Source: Albifimbria verrucaria (Eukaryota; Ascomycota; Sordariomycetes; Hypocreales; Stachybotryaceae). From it: a stretch of DNA of 64,000 nt. A program made the position numbers and the translations under genes. The notes below the pieces were generated by a model. It did not search any database. It was not told the origin of the DNA and was given only the letters and a program-made list of their open reading frames with translations. The stretch is taken from the NCBI GenBank assembly GCA_020081605.1, contig JAHREC010000011.1, positions 3,224,001-3,288,000 of the forward strand, in the 5' to 3' direction. Shown here one piece after another: positions 35,794 to 47,400 of the stretch (positions are counted from its first letter, which is position 1; every line of letters begins with the position of its first letter).

Positions 35794-37200
35794 ATGGCTG
35801 CAGCTATATCCCAGGGCCTACCCGCCAACCCCGCGGCTCCTACCCTGGAGATTCTGGACCCAGCTGCCCTGCCTAACTTCACCAAGCCTGTAAAGCAGAT
35901 CAACGAGGGCCAAGATGTCTCACGTTTCCTCACTACCCTCGCATACCGAGATATTGGCTTGTTCGTGCTACAGCTGAACCATGCTCTTTGCCCTCGTCAC
36001 AAACCCTCATCCACAGTTCCTCGTGTGTTCCCACTGACATCTACCCCTGTCATCAACACCTTCGATTCTGTCATTACAGAAGCTTCTCGCTGATATTGAG
36101 AGCATCATAACAGAGGCTCCCCAGACCCTGGCCCCCGCAGATTCGGCAATGTCAGCTTCAGGCGGTGGTATAGTCTCCTAGAGGAGCGTCTGGGCAATCT
36201 TCTCCAAACTGGCTTGCTGGGAGAGACGCTGAGTCTCAGGCAAGGGAAAGCCGGCGAGGAAGTCGGAAGCTATCTCCTTGGTGCATTCGGCAGCTCCCAA
36301 CGGCTAGACTACGGCACAGGCCATGAACTGAGCTTTTGGCATTTCTGGGGTGCCTGTGGAAACTAGGCTTCTTCAAGGATGGCCGCCCAGGAGGTGACAT
36401 CGAGCGTGAGATTGTGCTGTCGGTCTTTGAGCCGTGAGTGCTAGGGCCCTCTCTGCTTCTTTCCATCGCTGACCTGTGAATAGGTACATGAGAGTCGTGC
36501 GAAAACTCATCCTGACATACAACCTGGAACCAGCCGGCTCACATGGAGTATGGGGTCTGGATGACCACTCCTTCATGCCGTACATCTTCGGATCTGCGCA
36601 GCTTACACGCCCCATCAACGACACAGACCCCATGCCGCTCGAGGGTTCTGTTAGAGGGGCACCAAAGACAAGTGATGTGACCAGGGCCGACGTTGTTGAA
36701 GACCAGCGCCAAACCAACATGTACTTTTCTGCCATCGGCTTCATCAATGATGTCAAGAAGGGCCCGTTTTGGGAGCACAGCCCTATCCTGTTTGACATTT
36801 CCGGAATTCGCGAGGGATGGGGCAAAATCAACAAGGGCATGATTAAGATGTTCAACGCGGAGGTGTTGTCTAAATTCCCTGTAGTCCAGCACTTTCCTTT
36901 TGGATCGCTGTTTTCCTGGGACATTGATCCAGAAGCTTCGAAGCCAGCTCAGACGGTGCACATGGCAAATCAACCAGCTGTGGGAATGCCACCACCTCCC
37001 GTGGCAGGAACAGCAGCACCTTGGGCATCAGCCACAGCCATGCCGCCTCCATCGGGCCCAGGTGTTCCGTATTCGAGGGTACCCCCAGGACCAAGGACTG
37101 GGTCATTGGCGCCACAGGCAGCACCAAGGCCGCCCCTCAGCCTGGTTCGGAATCAGCTGCAGCACAGATCACAGTCACTAAAGCGCCATGGGCTAAATAG
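35794..37200 (+). CDS. PP2A phosphatase activator (PTPA, Rrd1/Rrd2 family), peptidyl-prolyl isomerase
   Basis: Activates PP2A-type phosphatases, probably through prolyl isomerisation. The start ATG at 35794 is followed by FTKPVKQI and [11 protein letters not shown], then [38 protein letters not shown], and the family hallmark [18 protein letters not shown]. The C-terminal region contains [17 protein letters not shown], and the tail is Pro/Gly-rich, ending TKAPWAK. One intron, 36434-36483, splits a Tyr codon. Bases are missing in the runs near 36135-36139, 36330-36333 and 37132-37136. A fourth break near 36075-36085 needs two missing bases or one extra base, which makes it the only site that is not clearly a simple deletion. 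The total is then about 453 residues. It could be Rrd1 or Rrd2; the long tail does not settle this. Confidence 0.9.
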
Positions 37201-37624
37201 GATCAGTAGAGGCGCCTCTGCCCTTATGAAAGATATTGACCATGCTGTATCAAGTCATACCGGCTTGATGGTTCGAACAAATTAATTATGGGTTGATAGA
37301 GATGACGAAATAAGCCATGGCAAAGACAGCTTCTGTCAAAGCAAATGATCACGGATGGGATGCTAGTCTTCAAACGGTATGATAAGTGGTATAGGAGGGT
37401 ATAGATTAAAAGCACATCGCACAACAGTTTCCCAGCAGGGTATCCAGTCAACTAGCAGAAGCACCACAGCTGAATGATATAGGCGCATCAAACGCCCCGA
37501 ATTCATCCACCACTGAGAATAAGTAAGAAAAGAAGTGAAAAGTAGAGACCGTTCACGTCCACCATGCCATAAGACGGCATTAGGTCAATTGAGAGGTCCG
37601 ACATAACCCGGGAAAACACATGAC
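37201..37624. other. Convergent intergenic region
   Basis: Holds the 3' untranslated regions of PTPA and the Ala/Pro-rich gene. Nothing else seen. Confidence 0.45.
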
Positions 37625-38398
37625 TTAGGCAGTAGTGGTGGTTGTAGCGGTAGCAGCTGCGGCGGTAGCAGCGTCAGCCTTGACGGGCTCAGCGGGAGCC
37701 TCCTCAGTCGCAGCGGGGCGGGAGCAGCGGCCGCCTCGGGCTTGGGGCCTCGGTAACGGCAGGAGTCGTGGTAGGGCGGCAGTGGCCTCAGGAACAGCTG
37801 GGGCCTCGGGCTTAGGTGCCTCAACGGCGGTAGCCGGGGCAGCGGCGGCAGGAGCTAATGGCGAGTCAGCATGCGGGGGTTCAGGAGCGGCAAGAAGGTT
37901 GGGCTCACCAGACACAGCAGCCTCAGTGGAAGCAGGCTGGGAGCAGCAGCAGCCTCGGGCTTGGTCTCAGGCTTAGCGTCCTCCTTGACTGCTTCAGTGG
38001 CAGGGACAGGCTCAGCTATTACATTTCTTCTCGTCAGACACACGAACACGCAGCACGCGACACGCTACGCTACGCAGCGAGCTTTATATTGCAGCACTTC
38101 GGGATGGACGTACTGGCAGCTGCAGGGACGGGGCGGCGGCGTCCTCGGTCTTGGTAGGCTCGACGATGGTAGGGGAGCGGTGGTGGTGGCTGCGGGGCAG
38201 AGGCGGAGGCGGCGGCAGCTTTCTTCTCCTCCTTGTTCTTGAAGATGGACTTGAACTTGGCCTTGAGGTTGTCAAGGGCGCCGATGGCTAGATGAAGGGA
38301 AGGGAGGCCCAAGGTCAGCTTGAAACGGACGGGACAGTGAAGGTGGGGACATCGAGAGGAAGGGTCGACGCGTGGGAAGACTTACGGACTCCGGGCAT
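37625..38398 (-). CDS. Small Ala/Pro/Glu-rich protein with amphipathic N-terminal helix
   Basis: Function unknown. Exon 1 (38398-38386) encodes MPGV only. Exon 2 (38287-38114) begins PIGALDNLKAKFKSIFKNKE, a basic amphipathic helix, and exon 3 (38015-37625) encodes a disordered tail of repeated A/P/E/T words such as EAPKPEAP and TEEAPAEPVKAD, ending TTTTA. Introns are 38385-38288 and 38113-38016. The composition is GC- and homopolymer-rich, and seven single missing bases are needed to keep one frame (three in exon 2, four in exon 3), giving 585 nt and 194 residues. The exact sequence between shifts is therefore approximate. A conserved start joined to a low-complexity tail is my reading; I do not know a name for it. 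Confidence 0.65.
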
Positions 38399-39563
38399 TT
38401 TGAAGGTTGGTGTTGAGAAGATGCTGGGGAAACTGTCACTGTTAGTCTCGGATTGAGAGGCCAGAGCTGTGTTGTTGTTCAGCTGGCAAGGTGATGAGAG
38501 CGGGCTCTTCTCATCAAGGCCGCATCAAGCTGGTGGCAGGAAGTAAAGCAGAGAGCACTCACAGATTCTAAGGGTGCTGTGCAGAACAAGCGTCGTGCCA
38601 GGCGGTGGTGTCGGACGGAAGGTTTAAGGGTGTGATGGAGGAGGAGGAGGAAAGCTGGGATGGATTTCAAGATTGAGGCAGGTTAAACGGGAAGACGAAT
38701 CGGGGAGACGAAACCAATCGAGGCCAAGCCAAGCATCTGACCTACGTAGCTTGTGCAGAAGCAGCAGGGTCATTAGGGGTCTAAGCCGCTGGAACCCCGC
38801 TAATCTTAACAGACGAGCCCTTGAAGCCCACCTCAGAAAGCTTACTTTGCGCACTAGCCGCTAGCTGCCGACAGGGTGTGTGGGGAGAAGCGTCCCTTCT
38901 TCTGTGCGACCGTCGTGTCCTTGTCCCTGGGCCCCGTGACGAGCAAGCTGCTTGCTCTGCATGTATGCGTGCGACGCGTGACGGGGAAAACACGCAAACC
39001 AAGCTGTCTACTACGAGTACAGAGTGCCCATCCGTGAAATTGCCAACACAGCGTCTTTGACCACCTAGGTAGCTTGGTCGCGCAAACGCCGTGGCTTAAT
39101 AAGTGATGGAATCCAAACTGGACGTGTACCTGCACACTTCCTTATCGATGGAGTTGGCTCCGTAACATGGCGCAATTAATCCATGGGATGAACAGACGCC
39201 AATGCAACAGCTAAACGAGCTGCGCGCAACCAACTAGGCCCAGGGCTACTCAGCAACACATCTCCGTACCACCTTTTAACCCTGTCCACCCCGTATCTCA
39301 ACCCTCTCATACATCTCCGTCGAGTCGTAAGGCCTAGGGTAGGACAAGGATTTTGCGACGCGAGCAAGACGCCACCGTTGACACAGGCTATCAGTCGCAT
39401 ATGCACTCCTGCAGTTCACAGGAGTGCATATTGACACGCTTGCCGTGCCAAATTGACTGTTAAAAACGACCTACGTCAAAACAACAATTATTTTTCTAAT
39501 CCCAAAACCAAAAAGTAAGATTGCGGGCTTATTAAATAATCACCAAAAATGCAAAAATTCAAG
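38399..39563. other. Intergenic region upstream of the Ala/Pro-rich gene
   Basis: Probable promoter and leader. ACCTAGGT palindrome at 39063-39070. Short open frames show no motif. An AT-rich stretch at 39470-39560 lies just downstream of the tRNA and contains runs of A (T on the tRNA strand) suited to Pol III termination. Confidence 0.45.
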
Positions 39564-39652
39564 GCCCGAATCGCGATTCGAACGCGAGACCTCTTGCAAA
39601 TGAGTAGGTTGAACCTCCCAAAGCAAGAATCATACCCCTAGACCATTCGGGC
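39564..39652 (-). tRNA. tRNA-Pro (anticodon TGG) with short intron
   Basis: On the minus strand the acceptor halves GCCCGAA and TTCGGGC pair perfectly. The D-arm contains GGTCTAGGGGTATG and the T-arm reads CTCGCGTTCGAATCGCGA-like with the GTTCGAATC B box. The anticodon stem CTTGC/GCAAG encloses a loop starting TTTGGG, giving anticodon TGG, with an insertion of about 18 bases after position 37, the standard site for nuclear tRNA introns. Mature length is about 71 bases. A T run on the coding strand follows within about 15 bases. Confidence 0.93.
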
Positions 39653-39839
39653 TTTGATTGTTGAATGACAGAGCACAAATAAGTACTATATACCAATAGT
39701 TCAAAGCTGTTTCCCTCAAAACGTATCCCCATGTTGCATGTTGCCCGTCGCGTTCTCATACATAATAATTCGTCGTCGTTGTAGTCTTACAGGTTTAGGA
39801 TTATGTGCCATCCATATCTTACATATCATACAAAATCCT

Positions 39840-41085
39840 TCAATCTCTACCCTCAAACCAATTAATTACCGCTTCCTCACCCATCTCACTCAGCGCGTGA
39901 CTCTCACCCTCCTCACCCAGTTCGAGGACCTGCACCCGTCGCTGTGCTTCCTCCTCCCAGCTATCCGTCTCTTCGTCCCATTTAATCCGCTCCTTCAATT
40001 CTACCTTGTCAATACTCCTGCGCATCAACTCCGCAAGCTCCTCGGCCTGTGCCTGGAACGTGTTCCCTACTAATTTGGGCTTCCTCCTTCGTGATTTGGT
40101 AGTGGTTTCCGTGATCCGGGAGGCGCATCATGTAGAAGGAGGGCTGGAGGGATTTTGAGTGTGGACTTGCGAGGAGGGAACACAAGATGGGACTTTCGTG
40201 GTGGCCTTGATGGAGTAACCAAAGGCGTCAGATCACTGTCTGAGCTGTGCTGCGATAGAGCGTCGATCAAACTGAGCTCTGCTGTCGACATGGAGAATGT
40301 CTGAGGGATGGCAAGCCCAGGGCCATGGAAGAAAAGAGACGGGCTTGCAAAGGGATCAAACAAATTTGAAGGTCTCTGGAAGAGCGATGACAACTGCTTA
40401 TGGAAACCCTGTAGATGCGAGCCCTCGGGCAGTCCCGGTGGTGCCGTGGAGTCTTGGACCGCCCAGAAGGGCGATTGACGCGATGGTCAGGCAGAAACAT
40501 GGTCCAGTTGTATATCCCATTGTAGGCCACAAAGCCTCTGACGCCAAAACGGGCATGAGCGTGCGCCTCCGTCAGACCCAGCGAGGCGGCCAAGCTGCCA
40601 CCCAGGTAAGAACCGTAAACGTAGATGTCCCGGCGGCCGTTGCCAGGCGGCGCCAGATTCTCGACGAGCCAGGAGTAGGCAAAGGCGACATCGTGAACTG
40701 GGGTAGGCCAAGAAAGCGGACGGGCAAAGCCGTCGTCGGGGCCGTGCTCACTTGAACGTTCCCAGCGGTAGTTGATGCTGGCTACGGGCCATTGCCGTAG
40801 AAAGCCGGGCAGCACGGCTGGAGAGCCGGCCCGAGAGGGGATTGGTGGCAGATGGACAATCAAAGTTGAGTCCGGCGCATGTTTAGAAACGTTGAACAGG
40901 CTTGCCCACACATTAGCCTCATGACGCCTGACTGAACCAGGCAGCTGGGGTGATATTTACTCGACAGAGACGTGACCCACCGACCCGGTCCTCACCTGAA
41001 CCTGTTCGTGGCTGTAGCTACTGTAGCTATGGGTGCTGAAAGCTCTCGGCTTAAAGGAGAAGCTGGCACGGCATGTGAGGGCCAT
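39840..41085 (-). CDS. Alpha/beta-hydrolase-like protein, possibly mitochondrial
   Basis: The N-terminus MALTCRASFSFKPRAFSTHS is rich in Arg, Ser and Phe and lacks acidic residues, like a mitochondrial presequence. Exon 1 (41085-40961) joins exon 2 (40900-39840) across an intron 40960-40901 (GTAAAT donor, GCAAG acceptor), restoring VSVDLFNVSKHAPDSTLIVH, the first strand of an alpha/beta hydrolase. Later come VASINYRW and the nucleophile-elbow position YVYGSYLGGSLAASLGL, where the strict GxSxG pattern is not met. The C-terminus is a charged helix with LKERIKWDEETDSWEEEAQR. Missing bases near 40470-40480 and in the run near 40115 restore one frame: 1188 nt, 395 residues. Substrate unknown; it may be a non-catalytic family member. 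Confidence 0.75.
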
Positions 41086-41758
41086 ATTCGCATTGTCCCA
41101 TGGACCTAGCAGACCGAGGGATGCGAATGGAAGATGTTTTGAGGTGCAAAGGGGAGAGCTGCGGAGGATTGAGGCAAGGCCCCGTACGACGATATGAGGA
41201 CGATTTGTTATGGAGTGAGAGTCTGCAAGCCTCAAGGGCGTAGGGATTTGACGTGTGGCAGATGAACAAACGGATGGTCTGCAAGTAACGTGGGCCCACA
41301 GCACAGCGCCTTTGCCCAGTGCTCAGTGGCTGGCACAGTATACGCGCCCCTGTACTTGCAGGCGCCGTCACTGGACCCAGCCACTGATGGTTGGTGGTTG
41401 ACAGTCGCGTGGTTGGCTGGTACAGAGGATGGTCTCTCTTTGTTAGCGCCTCGACGTCATTACCTAACGTTACCTGTACCCTGATCTGCCCTGCCCTGCC
41501 TGCCTTGCTCATACCAAGCTTTGCTTAGTCCGTTGCCAACACGATGTCCACGATCCCCGTTCCATGAAATGAGACTGCCATGCCATGAATCCCGTGCCAA
41601 GACGACAACACGCAAACGTCTCCCTGTAGATCACTACAACCTCTGAGTAGCCAGCGTAGATGCCGCTCGCATGACCCGCTGAGCTTGTCGCCGTCACCAA
41701 CGACGACGATATAACGTTATCCATCACGGCCAGTCTACTGAGTTGAGCAACCTTCACC
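41086..41758. promoter_or_regulatory. Divergent promoter region, hydrolase-like gene / potassium channel
   Basis: No gene recognised. Contains the transcription starts of both neighbours; no distinctive motif could be fixed. Confidence 0.35.
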
Positions 41759-44059
41759 ATGAACGACGCAGATCTCGGCGACAATGTCGAACAGCACGCG
41801 CATGCTGTCGAGAGCCAGTTGACCGAGCGTGACCCGTTCGACCCCAGTATGCCCACTATATCTCCAGGTCGGCCTCCTCTTGCGCAGTTACAGCTCTATC
41901 CTTCCTCGCCTCAGCTAACTCCATTGTCTAGTCGCTGGTGGCTCGCCTCGTCTGCGTTCCCCATGATCGCCGGCACCCTAGGTCCTGTTGCTTCCGCCTT
42001 CAGTATATGTGCTCTAGTCCGCCCGTGGCGACAAATATACCCCCGGCACAAACATGGATCAGGCCCAGTTTCAACCGGACCCTGCGTGGTATGTAAGCTG
42101 AGAGCATCATGCGAGCTTGCTTGGAAAGCTAACATTCGTATAGGCTAACAATCGTCAACGCTATTCAGTTGGCTCTGGCTATCGTGGCAAATGCCTTCCT
42201 CCTGCTGAACATGGCTAGGCGTGTACGATTTTCTATTGCCCAACCCATCACGATCATCGGCTGGTATGAACTGACCTTCCCACCTGAACACGACCATCCT
42301 TATCCTCAGACATATCCTTATTGAATATTCTAGGTATCTCTCAGCCATATGTCTAGTAGCTCTCACTGCAACTGCTGCTGGGCCTCTGAGGCAGAAAATT
42401 GACCAGTCTCAAGCCGATGACTATATTTGGTCTCAAGCCTTCTTCTACGGCATCTGGGCCGCCATCCTCTACTTCTTTGTCGCTTCTCTCATGCTTATTA
42501 CCTTCTCTGGCGCACTGGCAGGTCATTATGCTAAGGACTTTGCCCTAACAGCTAGCCAGCGGACTCTCATGCTGCAAACAATCATGTTTCTCATGTACCT
42601 GCTCCTGGGGGCCCTCGTCTTCAGCAACATCGAGAACTGGAACTACCTTGATGCCGTGTACTGGGCGGACGTAACACTATTCACTGTTGGTTTTGGAGAC
42701 TACTCAGTCTCTACCAACCTTGGACGGGCTCTGCTGATGCCATATGCTCTCGTCGGCGTCATTAGCCTGGGTCTCGTTATCGGTTCCATAAGGAGCCTGA
42801 TGATTGAACGTGGCAGACGTCAGATGGATGCACGTATCGAGGAGAAGAAACGCAGCCGGACCGTCAGGACCATGTCAATCAAAGGCAAGGACATTCTCCT
42901 TGAGCCCATCCGCGCAGACACGGATTTTTCGATTCGAGACCCAGAGGGCATACTCCCATCCACAGAGTTTGAACGTCGTGAAGCTGAGTTCAATTTGATG
43001 AGGAAGATACAGCGGCAGGCCTCAACTCGTAGAAAATGGTTCGCCATGGGAGTCTCTACAGGCACATGGCTGGTCCTCTGGCTAGTTGGCGCATACGTCT
43101 TCTATCGCTGTGAAAACCCTTACCAGGATTTCTGGAACTACTTTACCTCTGTATACTTCTGCTTCGTATCCCTGACGACCATCGGCTACGGCGATATTAC
43201 TCCAATCTCCAACGCAGGAAAGTCCTTTTTCGTCTTTTGGTCACTTATGGCGTTGCCGACAATGACAGTTCTCATTTCCAACGCTGGCGACACCGTTGTC
43301 AAGTTCATCAGAGATGCTACCATAAGACTAGGCAACGTCACCATTCTCCCTGGCGAAGGAACATTCTCTGCCGATGTTAAACACATTGTGAACAAGGCCT
43401 CCTGCGGATGGCTCTTTCCTCATCATGTGGACACGATACCACCGTCGGCGGATCAATATCGTGGACAGATGCAAGAAGCTACCGGAGAGGCAGTGCTTAC
43501 ATCAAGGCATTATAGTAGAGCTTCAAGCGTCAAACAAACTGGGCCGGAATATGACAACTCTATACCAAGCCCCACTGAGGAGAAACGAGTTGGCCAAGCT
43601 CGCCGTTCTGCTTCCAATGGCCGGGGTCCCATCGATGAACTACCCGAAGGAATTGAATATCACTACCTTCTCATCGCTGAAATCGAAACGGTCAGCAAGC
43701 ACCTCCGCCACAAGAAGCCACGCACTTACTCCTTCGAGGAATGGGCATGGTATCTGAAGCTCATGGGTGAAGACGAGCGGAACCCCGACACACATCGTAA
43801 GCCAACCTTTAAATCAAAACGCGCCCCTGACGAGAAACCCGAAGAAGACGAAGACCATTTCCAATGGTCATGGGTTGGTCACAAGAGCCCTCTTCTGGGC
43901 GGACAGGAGGAGAGCGAGTGGATTCTCCAACGGCTTACACGGAGGCTGAAGGAATGTCTGGCCCTGGAGAAGAAACGACTTCAAGGAGAAGCCGCAGAGG
44001 ATGAGGGAAGTGGTAGCGGTAGTGCGAATGGCGAAAAGAGAAAGGAAGAGAAGAATTGA
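41759..44059 (+). CDS. TOK1: TOK1-type two-pore-domain outward-rectifier potassium channel
   Basis: Plasma-membrane channel for potassium efflux and membrane-potential control in fungi. Four exons: 41759-41846, 41932-42088, 42144-42263 and 42334-44059, with introns 41847-41931, 42089-42143 and 42264-42333. The expected eight hydrophobic segments are visible. The two pore loops carry intact selectivity filters, TVGFGDY (about residue 240) and TIGYGDI (about residue 405), each preceded by a pore helix and followed by a membrane span. The cytosolic C-terminal tail of about 220 residues is charged and includes YSFEEWAWYLKLMGED, a motif I associate with fungal TOK channels. One base is missing at the C run 41842-41845 and two at the C run 42041-42044; exons then sum to 2094 nt, 697 residues. 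The family has an unusual 8-span, two-pore layout not found in animals. Confidence 0.93.
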
Positions 44060-44405
44060 TACCCTAGTTGATGAAGGATGATTTGCAACTACGAGACATG
44101 TAGATACGGCAGGCGAAAGGGTCATATGTATAATGCCAGATTGCAAGTTCAGCTCAGAGCAATGCTAATTAATAATGTAACAACTCTTGGGATGTGCAAT
44201 CAGTGCTCTGAATTCCTGTAAACAAATGTGCTACGGTCTAGCTCTTAATGCTCAGGACGATTCTTTCGTCCTTATCATACCGTACAAGCATGTCTATACT
44301 CATACAGCAAAGCAATGCCTCTCTCTGCATCTGCTGCGTTGATCATACATTATCTTTATGCGTACAGGCCAGCCCGTTGGAATGTTGTATGCGCCATCCA
44401 GAGGC
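44060..44405. other. Convergent intergenic region TOK1 / NOT4
   Basis: Short region holding two 3' untranslated regions. Nothing else seen. Confidence 0.5.
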
Positions 44406-47400
44406 TTAGTTATTACCTCCGAGGAGAAGCCTCCTGTTCCGCTTAATAACTGCATTAAGACCCTTCTCAAGCTTCTCTGTCTCGCGTCTGGCGGCCGCCA
44501 GGGCTCCTTCCGCATCCTCAACGCTCATCAGCGGCATGCCGCCCGCACCGGCTCCACCGGCCAGATTCCCCTTTCCGCCGTCCTCGCCGTGAGTGGCACC
44601 GCTTGATGCTGCCGAAAAGTCTTGCAGGGAGCGTGACCCATCAGCAGCGCTATAGATGCCCACACCAGCAGCCGCATCAGGGCCGTAAAAGTAAGGGGCA
44701 AGCGAATTGAGGCTCGCCGCAGCGTGGTCTCGAGTTGATGCAGCCCCTTAGGGAAGCCAATGTTGGTAGTTCCCAGGTTGAGGCGAGGTAGCACATACTG
44801 GTTAATGTAGCTCAGCGCATCCTCCCGCTGGAGCTTACCAATAGGATCTTGAGTTTGAGGTTGTGCGGTAGCAGGGAAAATGTTAGGACGGCCATTAGGC
44901 ACAGCACGTCCTTTGATAAGTGAGAAAGCACCACTTCCAGGCTGATGTCGAGGGGCAACAAAAGCGCCAGGGTTCTCTGCTGTGGCAGCGATTGCAGTCT
45001 GAAGCTCAAGGAACGAGTCCTCTTCTTCCTGGGTAAGGCCACGAATGCAGTCACCATTCGGAGTGATGAGCATGCGGCTACCATCGACGTGGAACTGCTT
45101 CCGAACTGGGTTACCAGCACGAAGCGCCAAGAGGTCATCTTCCTGGATCTCGCCGCATTTACAGGCACTGTCTCTGCAATGGGTCGCCCTGGCTGCCAGA
45201 GCGTTACCTTGACCATGCTCGATCCGCGATGAATTGTTTGTGACGGGCTTGAGAAGCTGTAGTTTGTCCAAGGCGGATGTCCAGAGAGACTTCTTAATCT
45301 CAGCAAAAACCGAAGTTGGCCCAGGCTGTGGTTTTTCGGGCGGTGCAGGCTGGTCCGCAGGCGGAGTAGCAAGGTCCTTCTGCGGAGAGGGTGGACTGGA
45401 AGTCTCCAACTGCTCCTTAGCCTTTTCCTTTTCAACAGCCTTCTCCTTGCCTTTGCCCTTGGTAGCCTTCTTCTGGCTTGGTTTCTCGACGACAGTTTCC
45501 ACAACCTCCTTTTTCTTAGGGCTATCCTTTTCTGAAGTGCCGGGTGCGGAGGCTTCAACCTTTGCTGGGACAGGTTGAGAAGCTGCAGCAGGGGCTGAAG
45601 TCGTAGACATTTTGGCCGGCTTCTCCTTCTTCTGTTTCTTCTTGCGTCCGATCACAGGCGCATGCTCTTCCGATTCGGGTTTGGTGAGCTCCGCCATCAG
45701 CTTCGTTTCTTGCTTCAAAACCTCCTTGCGCTGCTTGCGCTGCTGGCTCTTTGTGGTATTTCGTACAGCAGAGGAACCAACCTTGCCAGGCGGGGGTGAT
45801 CCGGCTCGTGAGGTAGATATTGATGCAGAGACCACTGATGCAGTATCACTGATGAGCTCACTGGCCGGAGTATCAGGTCTCTGTGCCCCGGAAACGGCCC
45901 TCGAAGCTACAGAGTGTGGAAGAGATGCCACTGTTGGCGCAGGCGAAGCAAGAGGGGAACTTCGGTCTTGGGGTTGCAACTACCCGGAGTGTCTTCGGTC
46001 CGGTCCGAGGGGCAGGAGATGAGGCCACACTGGCTGATGAAGGTGCTGGCAACGGTGGGAACACTGAACCAGAGTCCGCTGTTGACTTTTCTGTGCTGCT
46101 TGAAATCTCACCCGGCTTAGGAGCCACAACCCTAGCTACTTGGGTATCAATGACAATCTTCTTCTGCGAGTTTACGGACGCTCCTTTGCCTGCGACGTCC
46201 GTAGCTGCCTCTGCGGAAAGTTTCCTCTCCGCAGCCTTTTCAGCTTGCTTCCTGGTTATTTGAGATGCTTTTGGAGTCGCCACACTGGCAATAGTTGGTG
46301 TTTTGATCTGCTCCTTTGTCAATCTAGTCGCACCCAGAGCCGGGAACTCCTCATCCTGTAAAGCAGTCCCCGGCATTTGCTCTCGTCGGGTCTGAGCAGC
46401 CACTGCTTTCGCCATTCCGCTCTCGACCGCCAAAGTCTTGATGGTCTTTTTAGCCTCTGCTTTAGAGGTAACCGACTTACGAGGGGATTGGTCAGGCGTC
46501 ATGGGCACGAGAGCTGGTGCCAATCCTGGAGGAGGAGCTATCACCGCTGCAGAAGTAGTTGGTGTCAGTAAGGCACTCATCGGTGTGGAAGATCGTGCGG
46601 ACGAAGGCGTCGGATGAACGTGAGGCGCGGCAAACCCTGGAGGGATTGCTGGGCTGATTCGCCCGATTCCAAGTCGCTGTATAGCATCGGAAGGGTCATC
46701 GGACACCAACGCATCAACCGAATCGCTCGCTTCGTCAAGGGACGGAAGCTCGTCGTCTGTTCCATTGTTAGCCAAATGCCACCGGAGTCCTTGATGAAGG
46801 CTTGGGACGAGGAAGGCACAGGGACTACGACACGACATTATATACATGAGGAGGCAAGTCAAGCTACGGCTTCCATCATCGTCTTCCACACAGGGGTGAC
46901 AACGAGGAGAAGGACAAGGTTGGAGAGAATAAAGTGGAAGATGCTATATTCTGACCAAAGGATGCCGCTAGACCACGAGCATCCCTGAGGACTGTTAACG
47001 TACATGAGGGGTTTTGTGGAAGACGATGATGGCTTGCCTGAAATTTGACCTTTGCGAACAGCGACGTGCGCTCAACAATTGACCATGAACGTATGGCGGT
47101 CGTTCGGGGTTTATCCCAAACAGAACAAGAAAATAACAAGAAAAAGGTTGACGCCTGATGCAATCCATCGGCCACTCCCGAGTGGCCTTGATCCCGCAAG
47201 ATGCCTGCAGGACTAAATGTCTCATATTCCCTCCCGAGAAGACGAAACATCATCTACTCCAATGCGGAATGCCATATGAACGCCCTTGAATGATACAGGA
47301 GAAAAGAAGAAAAGAAAACATCAAAACGTGCTGGGGTCGTAATCCCGTTCTATGCCTTCGCTCATCTACCACCTCGTGTATGCATTATACATCATGTTAG

